Of a DNA stretch of 64,000 nt, positions 1 to 6,914 are shown in pieces. The notes beneath the pieces are model-generated. The model searched no databases, was not told the DNA's origin, and saw nothing but the letters and a program-made list of their open reading frames with translations. The position numbers were made by a program, and so were the translations under genes. Origin of the DNA: a virus; the IMG/VR virus record IMGVR_UViG_3300021364_001752, positions 1 through 64,000 of that record; one strand, written 5' to 3'. How positions within the stretch are numbered: the stretch's first letter is position 1; each line of letters opens with the position of its first letter.

Positions 1-63
1 GTTCTATTTATTATGTTACAAAACATTTACAAAGTTTTTGATAGACAAAGAGTAAATAGATCT

Positions 64-109
64 GTAGTATCTAAATTACTACATTTGTGAGCGACGGGGT
101 AAAGCCGTC
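64..109 (+). promoter_or_regulatory. Two small hairpins in the leader of the phosphate permease
   Basis: Two short inverted repeats precede the first gene: GTAGTA/TACTAC (64-69 with 77-82) and GACGG/CCGTC (93-97 with 105-109). The second ends just before the ribosome-binding site AAAGGAG (114-120). A TAAATA core lies at about 53-58. They could shape the leader RNA or be the end of an upstream unit; no known riboswitch is recognised. Confidence 0.3.
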
Positions 110-126
110 AAGCAAAGGAGAAAAAA

Positions 127-1092
127 ATGGAAGCACTCACTTTATGGAGCCTGGTTGGGTTCCTTTTCGCTGCATATGCAGTTATAGCCAATGATAGTGT
201 GCAAACTCTCGGCACATGGATGGCATCAAACAACGAGAGATTTAATTGGAAAGTCATGTGGGCCGCAGCAAGTGCGGTTTTATTATGGGCAATTTGGTAT
301 GGATGGTATGTCTATGGTGGAGATATTTCCTATGGAAGACTTAATAAAATTCCATTCCAAGAAGTGCAATGGTATCATGCAATGGCGCCGGCTGTGTTGC
401 TGGTGCTGACTAGAGTCGGAGTGCCAGTGAGCACAAGTTTTCTAGTGTTAAGCGCATTCGCATCTACATTTGTATTAGAAAAGATGTTGATTAAATCAAT
501 GATGGGTTATGTGGTAGCAGCTACCGCGGCCTATGGTATTTGGTTTGCTGTATCACGACTGTTAGATGAAACCAAGCCAGTTCCTGAAGGACAAAAACGT
601 TGGTGGCGTATTGCACAATGGGTATCCACAGGAGGACTTTGGTGGACATGGCTGAGCCATGATATGGCCAACATCGCAGTGTTCTTGCCAAGAGAACTAT
701 CAGTTGATTTAATGATTCTTATCAGTGTAATCTTTGTAGGCGGCCTTTGGTTTATGTTTAGAGAGCGTGGAGGAAAGATCCAGAACATCGTTCTAGAAAA
801 ACACAACACAAGATATGTGCGCAGTGCAACACTGATTGACTTGTTCTATTGGCTGGTGCTTTGGTTCTTCAAAGAACTGAACGATATTCCAATGAGCACT
901 ACATGGGTCTTTGTTGGGTTACTTGCCGGACGTGAGTTTGCCATTGCAAGTTTTACAAACAAAAGAAAGACCAAAAGTGTATTTCCACTAGTAGGTCGAG
1001 ACTTTATGAAAATGATGATAGGACTGAGTGCTTCATTAGCAATTGTCCTGCTTATCCATTATGTTATTGTTCCTAACAATATAGGATTATAA
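127..1092 (+). CDS. PiT-family-like inorganic phosphate (phosphate/sulfate) permease
   Basis: A 321-aa multi-spanning inner-membrane protein with about eight hydrophobic segments. It resembles the PiT/COG0306 permeases, which import inorganic phosphate with a cation. The family's duplicated signature is visible: first half IANDSVQTLGT (about residues 20-30) and VPVSTSF (about 98-104), second half SHDMANIAVF (about 177-186) and IPMSTTWVFVG (about 255-265). The start has a strong AAAGGAG seven bases upstream. The motifs diverge from E. coli PitA, so a sulfate or other anion is possible. Phage phosphate permeases are auxiliary genes thought to feed nucleotide synthesis. It is followed by a strong promoter for a different gene, so it may be the last gene of its unit. 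Confidence 0.72.
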   Translation: MEALTLWSLVGFLFAAYAVIANDSVQTLGTWMASNNERFNWKVMWAAASAVLLWAIWYGWYVYGGDISYGRLNKIPFQEVQWYHAMAPAVLLVLTRVGVPVSTSFLVLSAFASTFVLEKMLIKSMMGYVVAATAAYGIWFAVSRLLDETKPVPEGQKRWWRIAQWVSTGGLWWTWLSHDMANIAVFLPRELSVDLMILISVIFVGGLWFMFRERGGKIQNIVLEKHNTRYVRSATLIDLFYWLVLWFFKELNDIPMSTTWVFVGLLAGREFAIASFTNKRKTKSVFPLVGRDFMKMMIGLSASLAIVLLIHYVIVPNNIGL

Positions 1093-1098
1093 TATAGG

Positions 1099-1137
1099 TT
1101 GACAATGCAATCCTACGATGCTATAATCGTAGGATTG
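1099..1137 (+). promoter_or_regulatory. Perfect sigma-70 promoter with embedded 12-bp palindrome
   Basis: TTGACA (1099-1104), a 17-base spacer and TATAAT (1122-1127) match the sigma-70 consensus exactly. A perfect inverted repeat, CAATCCTACGAT (1108-1119) and ATCGTAGGATTG (1126-1137) with a 6-base loop, covers the spacer, the -10 box and the likely start point. It therefore looks like an operator for a dimeric repressor of the peroxiredoxin gene. It could also form a hairpin at the end of the upstream transcript, but no T-run follows. Confidence 0.8.
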
Positions 1138-1172
1138 TAGTCAACAGAACATTACAATGAGGAAATAAAACT

Positions 1173-1712
1173 ATGATTGAAGGATTTAGACCACCTTGCG
1201 TGGTTTTCCGCACACGGGTAAGAGATGAAAGTATCGAAGGACCTAATCCCTATCGTTGGCAAGATGTAACCAGCGATGAAATATTCAAAGGCAAACGTGT
1301 TGTGTTGTTTAGCCTGCCGGGTGCATTCACACCGACATGCTCAACATATCAACTACCCGGCTTTGAAGAAAACTACGATAGAATTCGTAACAATGACATA
1401 GATGAAGTGTATTGCATATCAGTCAATGATGCATTTGTTATGAACGCTTGGGCAAAGAACCAAGACATCCAGCACGTAAAAGTTATTCCAGATGGTTCTG
1501 GTAACTTTACTCGTTACATGGGTATGCTGATTGGAAAGAACCATTTGGGTTTTGGCATGCGCAGTTGGAGATACATGTGCATTATCAATGATGGTGTAGT
1601 TGAGAAGTGGTGGCAGGAGCCTGGCATCAACAACAACGGAGAGGACGATGATCCTTACGAACAAACTACGCCAGAAAATTGTTGTGCATATTTAGAAAAA
1701 GGGTTAACCTAA
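1173..1712 (+). CDS. Peroxiredoxin (Prx5-like, AhpC/TSA family)
   Basis: A 179-aa thiol peroxidase that reduces hydrogen peroxide and organic peroxides. The core motif LPGAFTPTCS contains the peroxidatic cysteine C56 with the expected upstream Pro and Thr. The ISVNDAFVMNAW segment and the RSWRYMCIINDGVV strand fit the Prx5 subgroup. No signal peptide is present, so it acts in the cytoplasm. The start follows AATGAGG and its own consensus promoter with a palindrome, so it is probably expressed early and separately regulated. A plausible role is protecting RNR radicals and Fe-S proteins during infection. Glutaredoxin, a common reductant of this group, is also encoded in the window. Confidence 0.9.
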   Translation: MIEGFRPPCVVFRTRVRDESIEGPNPYRWQDVTSDEIFKGKRVVLFSLPGAFTPTCSTYQLPGFEENYDRIRNNDIDEVYCISVNDAFVMNAWAKNQDIQHVKVIPDGSGNFTRYMGMLIGKNHLGFGMRSWRYMCIINDGVVEKWWQEPGINNNGEDDDPYEQTTPENCCAYLEKGLT

Positions 1713-1774
1713 GTCAACCCTTTCAATTAAAACAGTCAGGTCATAGACCTCGTGTTGCGGCGGAATACGCACGA

Positions 1775-1807
1775 GCAGGGCCAATGGTTAGCCCTGCATG
1801 TTTTTTT
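1775..1807 (+). terminator. Rho-independent terminator after the peroxiredoxin gene
   Basis: GCAGGGC (1775-1781) pairs with GCCCTGC (1791-1797), followed by ATG and seven T. It ends the + transcript and overlaps the 3' end of the convergent lipase gene. A weaker stem AAAGGGTT/AACCCTTT sits upstream at 1698-1723. Confidence 0.75.
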
Positions 1808-2549
1808 CAATATTAGAAATGTAATCGCCTATGTTATGGTCTGAAAAACTGTCAATGCTCTTGTTTTTTAAACCCATCAAATAACCTTGAAACTTGTCTT
1901 TGATGCGTTGCATTGGAGTCATTGTTCTTTCTATTCCGTTGCAATCCATATAGTGCTCATGTCCGTCGTGGACGTATCCCATTATTCTCAGTGGCACAGT
2001 GGTTACAATATCATTGTTGTTTACCCAACGGTGATGTTTACAACCTAGATTTTTTACAAATTTGCGCCAACCAACACGTGGTGAACCGTATGTGTAAACT
2101 TCTTCGATGTTAGGCATCTCATTATCTGCTTCACAACGGCTTGCCATAATGGTTGTCATGGCTGCACCAAGGCTATGCCCAGTGAACCATACTGTGACAT
2201 GTGAATTATCCTTGTCAAGCAGATCTTCTTTGACCATAGGCCACAGTTCGTCTACTTCCTTTTTGAAACCCATATGCACTCTACCCACAGTCTCTGCTAT
2301 GACAGGAGCAGCCTTTAGGTCTGCTGCAATATCATTGAATTGTGTGGGTTCTGTTCCACGACATGCGATTACCATGTCTGTATCGTTTTGAAATCTATAT
2401 GCTTGAGCTCCTCCGAGATCGTAAAACTCACACTCTTTGAATCCTAATGCTTTACCATCTTTGGCAGCAGCCTTTGGACCTTTATAAGCAATTTGTGAAA
2501 GTTTTGCGAACAGCAGACTACGCTCATAAAAAGTCATGTCTTTGATCAT
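1788..2549 (-). CDS. Class 3 (fungal-type) lipase
   Basis: A 253-aa alpha/beta hydrolase of the lipase class 3 family, which cleaves acyl esters in glycerolipids. The nucleophile elbow TGHSLGAA places Ser126. NNNDIVTTVP gives Asp180 and SDHNIGDY gives His238, so the triad is complete and the C-terminal DH...Y pattern is typical. There is no signal peptide, so a cytoplasmic or membrane-facing role is likely, perhaps attacking host membrane lipids at lysis. It is one of few minus-strand genes and has its own minus-strand TAAATA late promoter at 2574-2579, a GAAGGG ribosome site and ATG at 2549. A second, unrelated lipase-like gene lies at 50174. Confidence 0.88.
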   Translation of the reverse strand: MIKDMTFYERSLLFAKLSQIAYKGPKAAAKDGKALGFKECEFYDLGGAQAYRFQNDTDMVIACRGTEPTQFNDIAADLKAAPVIAETVGRVHMGFKKEVDELWPMVKEDLLDKDNSHVTVWFTGHSLGAAMTTIMASRCEADNEMPNIEEVYTYGSPRVGWRKFVKNLGCKHHRWVNNNDIVTTVPLRIMGYVHDGHEHYMDCNGIERTMTPMQRIKDKFQGYLMGLKNKSIDSFSDHNIGDYISNIEKNMQG

Positions 2550-2573
2550 ATATTTGCCCTTCAGTTGTAAAAC

Positions 2574-2599
2574 TATTTAGTCTTTTGAATTACTAAATA
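2574..2599. promoter_or_regulatory. Divergent late promoters (TAAATA on each strand)
   Basis: TAAATA reads on the minus strand at 2579-2574, toward the lipase, and on the plus strand at 2594-2599, toward the 2618 gene. The two cores are only 14 bases apart. Both match the core of the T4 gp55-type late promoter TATAAATA. Confidence 0.65.
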
Positions 2600-2617
2600 C
2601 AAACAAGGAAAGACATT

Positions 2618-2869
2618 ATGAGAAAACGCACAAGAAGTATATTAGAAGAACTCAACAATCTGCATAGTGCAGATCGTGGCGATGACTTTATTCAAACAAC
2701 AGGCACTAATATTATTGAAAGTGCTGTTAATCTTATAGAAAAAATTTATAAAACCTATGATACCGAACAGGCAATAGATCTAGAACGTAGACTGCTCAAT
2801 AGTATTCGAGCAGGCAGCAGTAAAAAATTCAAAGTGGGCGTTGAAAAAATCAAAGAGAGTAAACGTTAA
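2618..2869 (+). CDS. Hypothetical protein, 83 aa, late
   Basis: A small charged, mostly helical protein (starts MRKRTRSILEELNNLHSADR), not recognised. It follows a TAAATA late promoter and has an AAGGAAAG ribosome site. Its stop overlaps the next ATG by one base (TAATG), so the two genes are probably translated together. Its place at the head of a late operon suggests a virion or assembly role. Confidence 0.7.
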   Translation: MRKRTRSILEELNNLHSADRGDDFIQTTGTNIIESAVNLIEKIYKTYDTEQAIDLERRLLNSIRAGSSKKFKVGVEKIKESKR

Positions 2870-3738
2870 TGAACTTTATACAAGAGCTGCAAGAGGCTAG
2901 ATTAACACGCAACAGCAATAATCAACGTGAATTAACTTATACCGATTGCAAAGAGCGAGCATATCTGTTGATGCTGATGCTGCAAACCATGCGTCAATAT
3001 AGGCAATATCGTGGTGCAGCCGCAAGTTATGCCCAAAGAACAGTTATGTATCGCGATTATACAAGATTTAGAATCGACAGCACTGATCTATACAACTTCT
3101 TTTATTTTATAACTGGAGATAAAGACGCATTAAGCAAACTTAAAAATCCAGGTGCAGCTGAAAAAGAACGTAGAACAACTATTATCAGTCAAGGTAATTT
3201 AAACGGTTTGTTGAGAAGAATGGGCAGCAATGATTCGCCTTCCAAACAAGACACTGTTGATTTAAAACGATTAGAAGATGACTTGGGAATACGCAATGGA
3301 GATTATAAAACACTGCGTAGACGTCTTAGCACATTTTCAACTGATACACAAAGTGAACGCAAGACCACAGTCACCAGGCTGATATTTGCTGCAAGAGCAA
3401 AGCTCAGTGACAGTGACTTTATGCCTTTGTTTAGCAAGTTTGCATTGGATAAGAATTTAGAAGACTTTGATGCTACCAATCCAGAACCTACTATCAGCTC
3501 GCCTGATATCAAAAGCGACTTTGATGCAGTCAATTATAGATTCTTATTAAATCCTAGAGCTATACCATATGTGGCAAGGTTTTTAGAAATTGCTAGCAAG
3601 GGAGGAAGTATACCATCTACCTATGTAAGCACATACTTTCCTATTATAAAAATGGTGCATGACATTGTAAAAGCAGGTCCAGTGTATGTAGAACAGCTGA
3701 AAATGGTGCATTCTAGAGCAAAAAATAGCCGTAAGTAA
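2869..3738 (+). CDS. Hypothetical late protein, 289 aa
   Basis: A soluble basic/acidic mixed protein with no signal peptide or membrane segment. It begins MNFIQELQEARLTRN, a style of N-terminus (short amphipathic helix with an E-A-R pattern) common to small virion proteins of marine T4-like phages. No catalytic motif is visible. It is coupled to the preceding gene by TAATG. The following gap carries another late promoter, so this looks like a two-gene unit. Function unknown; a structural role is inferred from promoter class only. Confidence 0.72.
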   Translation: MNFIQELQEARLTRNSNNQRELTYTDCKERAYLLMLMLQTMRQYRQYRGAAASYAQRTVMYRDYTRFRIDSTDLYNFFYFITGDKDALSKLKNPGAAEKERRTTIISQGNLNGLLRRMGSNDSPSKQDTVDLKRLEDDLGIRNGDYKTLRRRLSTFSTDTQSERKTTVTRLIFAARAKLSDSDFMPLFSKFALDKNLEDFDATNPEPTISSPDIKSDFDAVNYRFLLNPRAIPYVARFLEIASKGGSIPSTYVSTYFPIIKMVHDIVKAGPVYVEQLKMVHSRAKNSRK

Positions 3739-3758
3739 CCGTTTTTTTCCTAAAAGAC

Positions 3759-3764
3759 TAAATA
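3759..3764 (+). promoter_or_regulatory. Late promoter core
   Basis: GACTAAATAC, about 60 bases upstream of the 3823 start. It matches the T4-type late core TAAATA. The leader runs from about 3770 to the AAGGAG ribosome site. Confidence 0.6.
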
Positions 3765-3822
3765 CAATATACAAAAGTCCACAGAGTGTGGGCAGTCATT
3801 TAGAGATATTAAGGAGAAAAAA

Positions 3823-4188
3823 ATGGCAGAGGTAACAAGAGTAAATCCAACAGCAGTAGCTCGCGGAACAATCCAAAAAACACGTGAACTTAATATGTTC
3901 AAAGTCGTTCTAGCAGGCGGCAACGGTCTAGGTGCAATGGGCACAGACGCAGCCGCAGCTAAAGTAACAGATGCTTGTGGTTCATTCGCAGGTCTATTCC
4001 AAGTGAAATCAGACGGTAGCGAACTATACATGGTAGCAGACAACCATGGTGTTGATGCTGATGCAATTGCAACAACTATTGCACAGGTGCTAGACACAGG
4101 CGCATTTACAGTAACAGGTGGTGAAGCAACACTATCAGATGGCGACACTGTAACAGTTACAGAAGTAACAGACTTCGAAACTATCTAA
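3823..4188 (+). CDS. Small Ala/Thr/Val-rich late protein, probable virion component
   Basis: A 121-aa protein rich in Ala, Gly, Thr and Val, lacking Trp, with no signal peptide and no known motif. Composition (beta-rich C-terminus with TVTGGEATLSDGDTVTVTEV) resembles small head-decoration or tail proteins. Expression should be high: it has its own late promoter, an AAGGAG site seven bases upstream, preferred codons, and its own terminator right after the stop. This single-gene, strongly expressed layout is typical of abundant virion proteins. Not recognised by sequence. Confidence 0.72.
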   Translation: MAEVTRVNPTAVARGTIQKTRELNMFKVVLAGGNGLGAMGTDAAAAKVTDACGSFAGLFQVKSDGSELYMVADNHGVDADAIATTIAQVLDTGAFTVTGGEATLSDGDTVTVTEVTDFETI

Positions 4189-4210
4189 GTTTAGATACTA
4201 TAAAAAATTA

Positions 4211-4240
4211 AAGCGTCACTTTTACAGTGGCGCTTTTTTT
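4211..4240 (+). terminator. Rho-independent terminator
   Basis: AAGCGTCAC (4211-4219) pairs with GTGGCGCTT (4227-4235, one G-T wobble), followed by a run of T to 4240. It ends the 3823 unit. Confidence 0.85.
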
Positions 4241-4247
4241 ATGGCTG

Positions 4248-4260
4248 TAAATAACATATG
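4248..4260 (+). promoter_or_regulatory. Late promoter abutting the start codon (leaderless arrangement)
   Basis: TAAATA at 4248-4253, then four bases, then ATG at 4258. A T4-type late core places transcription start about 5-6 bases after its last A, that is at the ATG itself. No Shine-Dalgarno sequence is present, so the mRNA should be leaderless. Confidence 0.7.
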
Positions 4261-4821
4261 CGTTACTTGCCTGAACACAGTGTTACTTTTATACACAATC
4301 CTAAAACAGCCGGAACCAGTATCAGTCAGTGGCTGGATGATAACTTCAAAACTGTTGCAGGACGCAAGCATGGAAATTATGAGGAAGTTCAAAACTATTT
4401 TCCAGACACAGTTTACACTTTTGGCGTTGTGCGTAATCCTTGGAGCAGACTGGTAAGCTGGTATAAATTTAGAGGACAAGGAGCAGGCACATTTGAAGAA
4501 TGGTTTTGGGACAGATATTCAGCTGCTCAACACAATGCACTAGGTTTCAACAGCAATTTAATCTGGGCAAGGAATTGGTATACACTGATAACTCCACAAT
4601 GCAATTGGTTTGATGACGAAACAGTGGTGTTAAAATTTGAAGAATTAGAAACTGATTTTGGAATCATACAAGAAAAATTACAGTGTAAACTAGATCTACC
4701 AAATACAAATAACACTCCTGTTGATGATTATACACAATATTATAATAGAGACCTGGCCGAAACTGTAAGAGATATATATTTAGATGATGTAATAAAGTTT
4801 GGATATGAGTTTGGAATTTGA
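4258..4821 (+). CDS. Sulfotransferase-family protein
   Basis: A 187-aa protein with sulfotransferase motifs for the donor PAPS: a 5'-phosphosulfate loop-like segment, FIHNPKTAGTSI (about residues 11-22), and a 3'-phosphate-binding segment, VVRNPWSRLVSWY (about 60-72). The family transfers sulfate from PAPS to sugars or other hydroxyls. Length is short but covers the core. It starts leaderless behind a late promoter, so activity would come late, perhaps modifying surface sugars or a virion component. The acceptor cannot be told. The first codons ATGCGTTAC are shared with two other leaderless genes. Confidence 0.75.
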   Translation: MRYLPEHSVTFIHNPKTAGTSISQWLDDNFKTVAGRKHGNYEEVQNYFPDTVYTFGVVRNPWSRLVSWYKFRGQGAGTFEEWFWDRYSAAQHNALGFNSNLIWARNWYTLITPQCNWFDDETVVLKFEELETDFGIIQEKLQCKLDLPNTNNTPVDDYTQYYNRDLAETVRDIYLDDVIKFGYEFGI

Positions 4822-5173
4822 ATTATATACCACAGTTGACATAACTAACACAAAAGCTCGTAAAGGAGCAGACCCTAAGGCATACAGGCAATACCAAAAC
4901 TATATGACTGTATTGCAAACAATAGGCATGCGCAGCAATCCTACGGTAACCAAAGACCCTGTTAAAACCACCCACAAAAACTTTCCTGATCAAAATGTAT
5001 GGTATTTAGGATTTAGCATTGAATACGAGCAAGGACACAGCCTTGATTTATTGAATAATGATTTTAATTTGGTTCCATTTATAAGTGGATTAGACGAAAC
5101 AGCTGAATTTAATGATACAGTGTTTATTACAAAAGGTGGTAAACAAAATATTCTTTTCATTGAAAAAGAATAA
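4805..5173 (+). CDS. Conserved late phage protein, 122 aa (unknown)
   Basis: It starts at the ATG inside the end of the sulfotransferase gene (17-base overlap); an upstream TTG at 4799 is less likely. The sequence FELYTTVDITNTKARKG...TIGMRSNPTV is of a type often seen next to structural genes of T4-like marine phages, but no function is known to me. There is no signal peptide, membrane segment or catalytic motif. The stop codon TAA forms part of the next TAAATA late promoter. Confidence 0.7.
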   Translation: MSLEFELYTTVDITNTKARKGADPKAYRQYQNYMTVLQTIGMRSNPTVTKDPVKTTHKNFPDQNVWYLGFSIEYEQGHSLDLLNNDFNLVPFISGLDETAEFNDTVFITKGGKQNILFIEKE

Positions 5174-5176
5174 ATA
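5171..5176 (+). promoter_or_regulatory. Late promoter core overlapping a stop codon
   Basis: GAATAAATAC: the stop TAA of the 4805 gene is the first half of TAAATA. It drives the 5255 gene after a leader of about 75 bases containing GGAGAAATAA. Confidence 0.65.
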
Positions 5177-5254
5177 CAAGCAGCTCTATGAGCTTAGGCA
5201 TTTATTTTAGGTAACGAAAAGGCTATTTCCTGTCGTAAACAATTGGAGAAATAA

Positions 5255-5488
5255 ATGTCGACATCTGCATTAGAAAAAGAAAGTTTAGAAGCACACGTTG
5301 ATTTGTGTGCGTTACGTTATGAACAATTTGATAAACGTTTAACTTCGGTCGAATCCAAGTTAGATGATATTGCAGATCAAATGTCACAAGGACAAAGCAG
5401 CCTAGTAAAAGTCATTATTGGTGCAGCAGGAACAATTGTTGCAGGACTACTTTCAACTATTGTCGTTATTTTATTACAGGTTAACTAA
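5255..5488 (+). CDS. Small membrane protein with N-terminal helix, holin-like
   Basis: A 77-aa protein with an acidic amphipathic/coiled helix (residues 1-45, including RLTSVESKLDDIADQM) and one strong membrane segment (about 51-75, VIIGAAGTIVAGLLSTIVVILL). This layout matches single-span phage hemolysin/holin-like (XhlA-type) proteins, but that class is defined loosely. It has a GGAG site and its own late promoter. It could equally be a virion-associated membrane protein. Confidence 0.6.
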   Translation: MSTSALEKESLEAHVDLCALRYEQFDKRLTSVESKLDDIADQMSQGQSSLVKVIIGAAGTIVAGLLSTIVVILLQVN

Positions 5489-5489
5489 C

Positions 5490-5774
5490 ATGAATTTAAG
5501 AGAGCTTTTTACTGATATCAATGATGATCTATACGAAAGACAAGTTTGGGGCAAAAGCGGCAACAAGGTTGTCCGTAAATTCCGCTGCACTAGCGGACCA
5601 AGAAAAGGCAGAGCAGTTGCACAAATGGCACAATGCTTTGCAGCACCTGATATTAAAAAACGTGTAAAATTAAAATTGACAAAAGCTCGCCTAGGTGCTA
5701 AAATGGCAAGAAAAGCCAAAAAGACCAAAAGAGTAAATCCAGCAAGCGTTAGAGTAAAGGCACTAAACAGATGA
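5490..5774 (+). CDS. Small, very basic late protein
   Basis: A 94-aa protein whose C-terminal two thirds is extremely Lys/Arg rich (KKRVKLKLTKARLGAKMARK), preceded by FRCTSGPRKGRAV. I chose MNLRELF at 5490, just after the previous stop, rather than an upstream in-frame ATG inside the membrane-protein gene. Basic proteins of this layout occur in marine T4-like phages beside structural genes. A DNA-packing or head role is possible but not shown. Confidence 0.7.
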   Translation: MNLRELFTDINDDLYERQVWGKSGNKVVRKFRCTSGPRKGRAVAQMAQCFAAPDIKKRVKLKLTKARLGAKMARKAKKTKRVNPASVRVKALNR

Positions 5775-6598
5775 GATTCGAGGAGATAATGGAAAGGGGG
5801 CAAGACCCTGACCAGCAACGTCCGCCACGCCGTGGAATGGATCCATCTACCTACAACGATAAAGACACGAAGCCTGGTAACACTAGATCTATAGATGACA
5901 TACTTAGAGATTTAGAAGCAGAGTATGGAACAGGAGATGAATTTTTGCCTCCTGAGGCAGGTGATATCGGAGCAGCCACAGTGCCTAGCGAACCGAGCAC
6001 TCAAGGATTTCCAGGCGTTCCTTTTCCTGATCCAGAACCAAAAGATCCAGACCCTGCGCCTGATCCTAGTCAAACACCTCCGCCACCTGACCCAGCAATG
6101 GAACCAGATGATGGCGATATTCCCCCGGAGCCAGAGCCAGAACCACAGCCGCCTGAAATGCCGGATCCAATGGATGACTTGCTAGGTCCAGACGAACCAG
6201 ACGTTCCACCAGCACCAGAGCCCGATCCTGAACCAGATCCTGAACCAGGCAGTGACGAAGGTCCTACACCTGATCCATTAACACCAGGGGACGATGTGCA
6301 AGCTGAGCCAGAAGTTGATCCTGGCACACCCCCAGAAGATGTTGCAGCAGATGCAGTAGCCAAAGGCACAGGCGAGCAAGGGCAATCAGAAGTCAAAGGC
6401 GGAGAAGAAGCACCACCTTACACAAAGAAAAGAACGTTAAGCAGCACAGGCACTACCACAAACGTGGGTGTTAGCCGGGCAGAAAAAGGTAATCAAACTT
6501 ATGTAATTGCAGACGTTACTGGCGATTCTGCTAAAATCTATGGCGACGAAGAGGCCCTGCGCCAGTATTACCCAGATGCGGAGATATATCGTGACTAA
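5771..6598 (+). CDS. Acidic proline-rich repeat protein
   Basis: A 275-aa protein with a long central stretch (about residues 75-195) of degenerate P-D-P/P-E-P repeats, forming a stiff, acidic, extended linker. Short folded-looking ends flank it: N-terminal RFEEIMERGQDP and C-terminal QTYVIADVTGDSAKIYGDEEALRQYYPD. It is coupled to the 5490 gene by a 4-base ATGA overlap. A similar Pro/Glu-rich linker recurs in the 957-aa protein at 6915, suggesting the two belong to one structure. Function unknown; likely virion or tail linker. Confidence 0.7.
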   Translation: MRFEEIMERGQDPDQQRPPRRGMDPSTYNDKDTKPGNTRSIDDILRDLEAEYGTGDEFLPPEAGDIGAATVPSEPSTQGFPGVPFPDPEPKDPDPAPDPSQTPPPPDPAMEPDDGDIPPEPEPEPQPPEMPDPMDDLLGPDEPDVPPAPEPDPEPDPEPGSDEGPTPDPLTPGDDVQAEPEVDPGTPPEDVAADAVAKGTGEQGQSEVKGGEEAPPYTKKRTLSSTGTTTNVGVSRAEKGNQTYVIADVTGDSAKIYGDEEALRQYYPDAEIYRD

Positions 6599-6905
6599 AT
6601 CAGCAACAGAACTTTTAAGAGCCTATTCAGACATACTAGCCGAACAGCCTACCATGCCAAATACTGGGCAACAAATGGGTGCCAAAGCAGATGCACAAAT
6701 TGCAGCTCAACAACAAGCAAATCCTAATCAACCTCAGTCACCTGAACAACAGCGTCAACAACAAATGCAACAACAGCAGGATGCTGAACAACAAAAAAGA
6801 GATCAGCAAACTAATTTAAGGATGCAAATCAAACAAGCACAGGATGCTGAAAGGCAAGCCCGTGAGCAAATAGCAGTATTACAAAAACAACTAGCAGAAT
6901 TGTAA
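6591..6905 (+). CDS. Gln-rich coiled-coil protein (GTG start)
   Basis: A 104-aa protein. The start chosen is GTG at 6591, with GGAG about eight bases upstream and an 8-base overlap with the previous stop; an upstream in-frame ATG at 6507 lies deep in the previous gene. The middle and C-terminus are Gln/Ala-rich helices (EQQRQQQMQQQQDAEQQKRD) ending in a coiled coil. Probably a structural or assembly partner of its neighbours; not recognised. Confidence 0.65.
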   Translation: MTKSATELLRAYSDILAEQPTMPNTGQQMGAKADAQIAAQQQANPNQPQSPEQQRQQQMQQQQDAEQQKRDQQTNLRMQIKQAQDAERQAREQIAVLQKQLAEL

Positions 6906-6914
6906 GGAGTTGTT

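Noticed and set aside
5474-5818. Antisense open frame of 114 codons.
   Set aside because: It lies opposite the Lys/Arg-rich gene, whose codon bias leaves few stops on the other strand; no start signals.
6070-6396. Antisense open frame over the proline-rich gene (Gly/Ser-rich translation).
   Set aside because: It is the mirror of the P-D/E-P codon repeats on the + strand, with no ribosome site or promoter.
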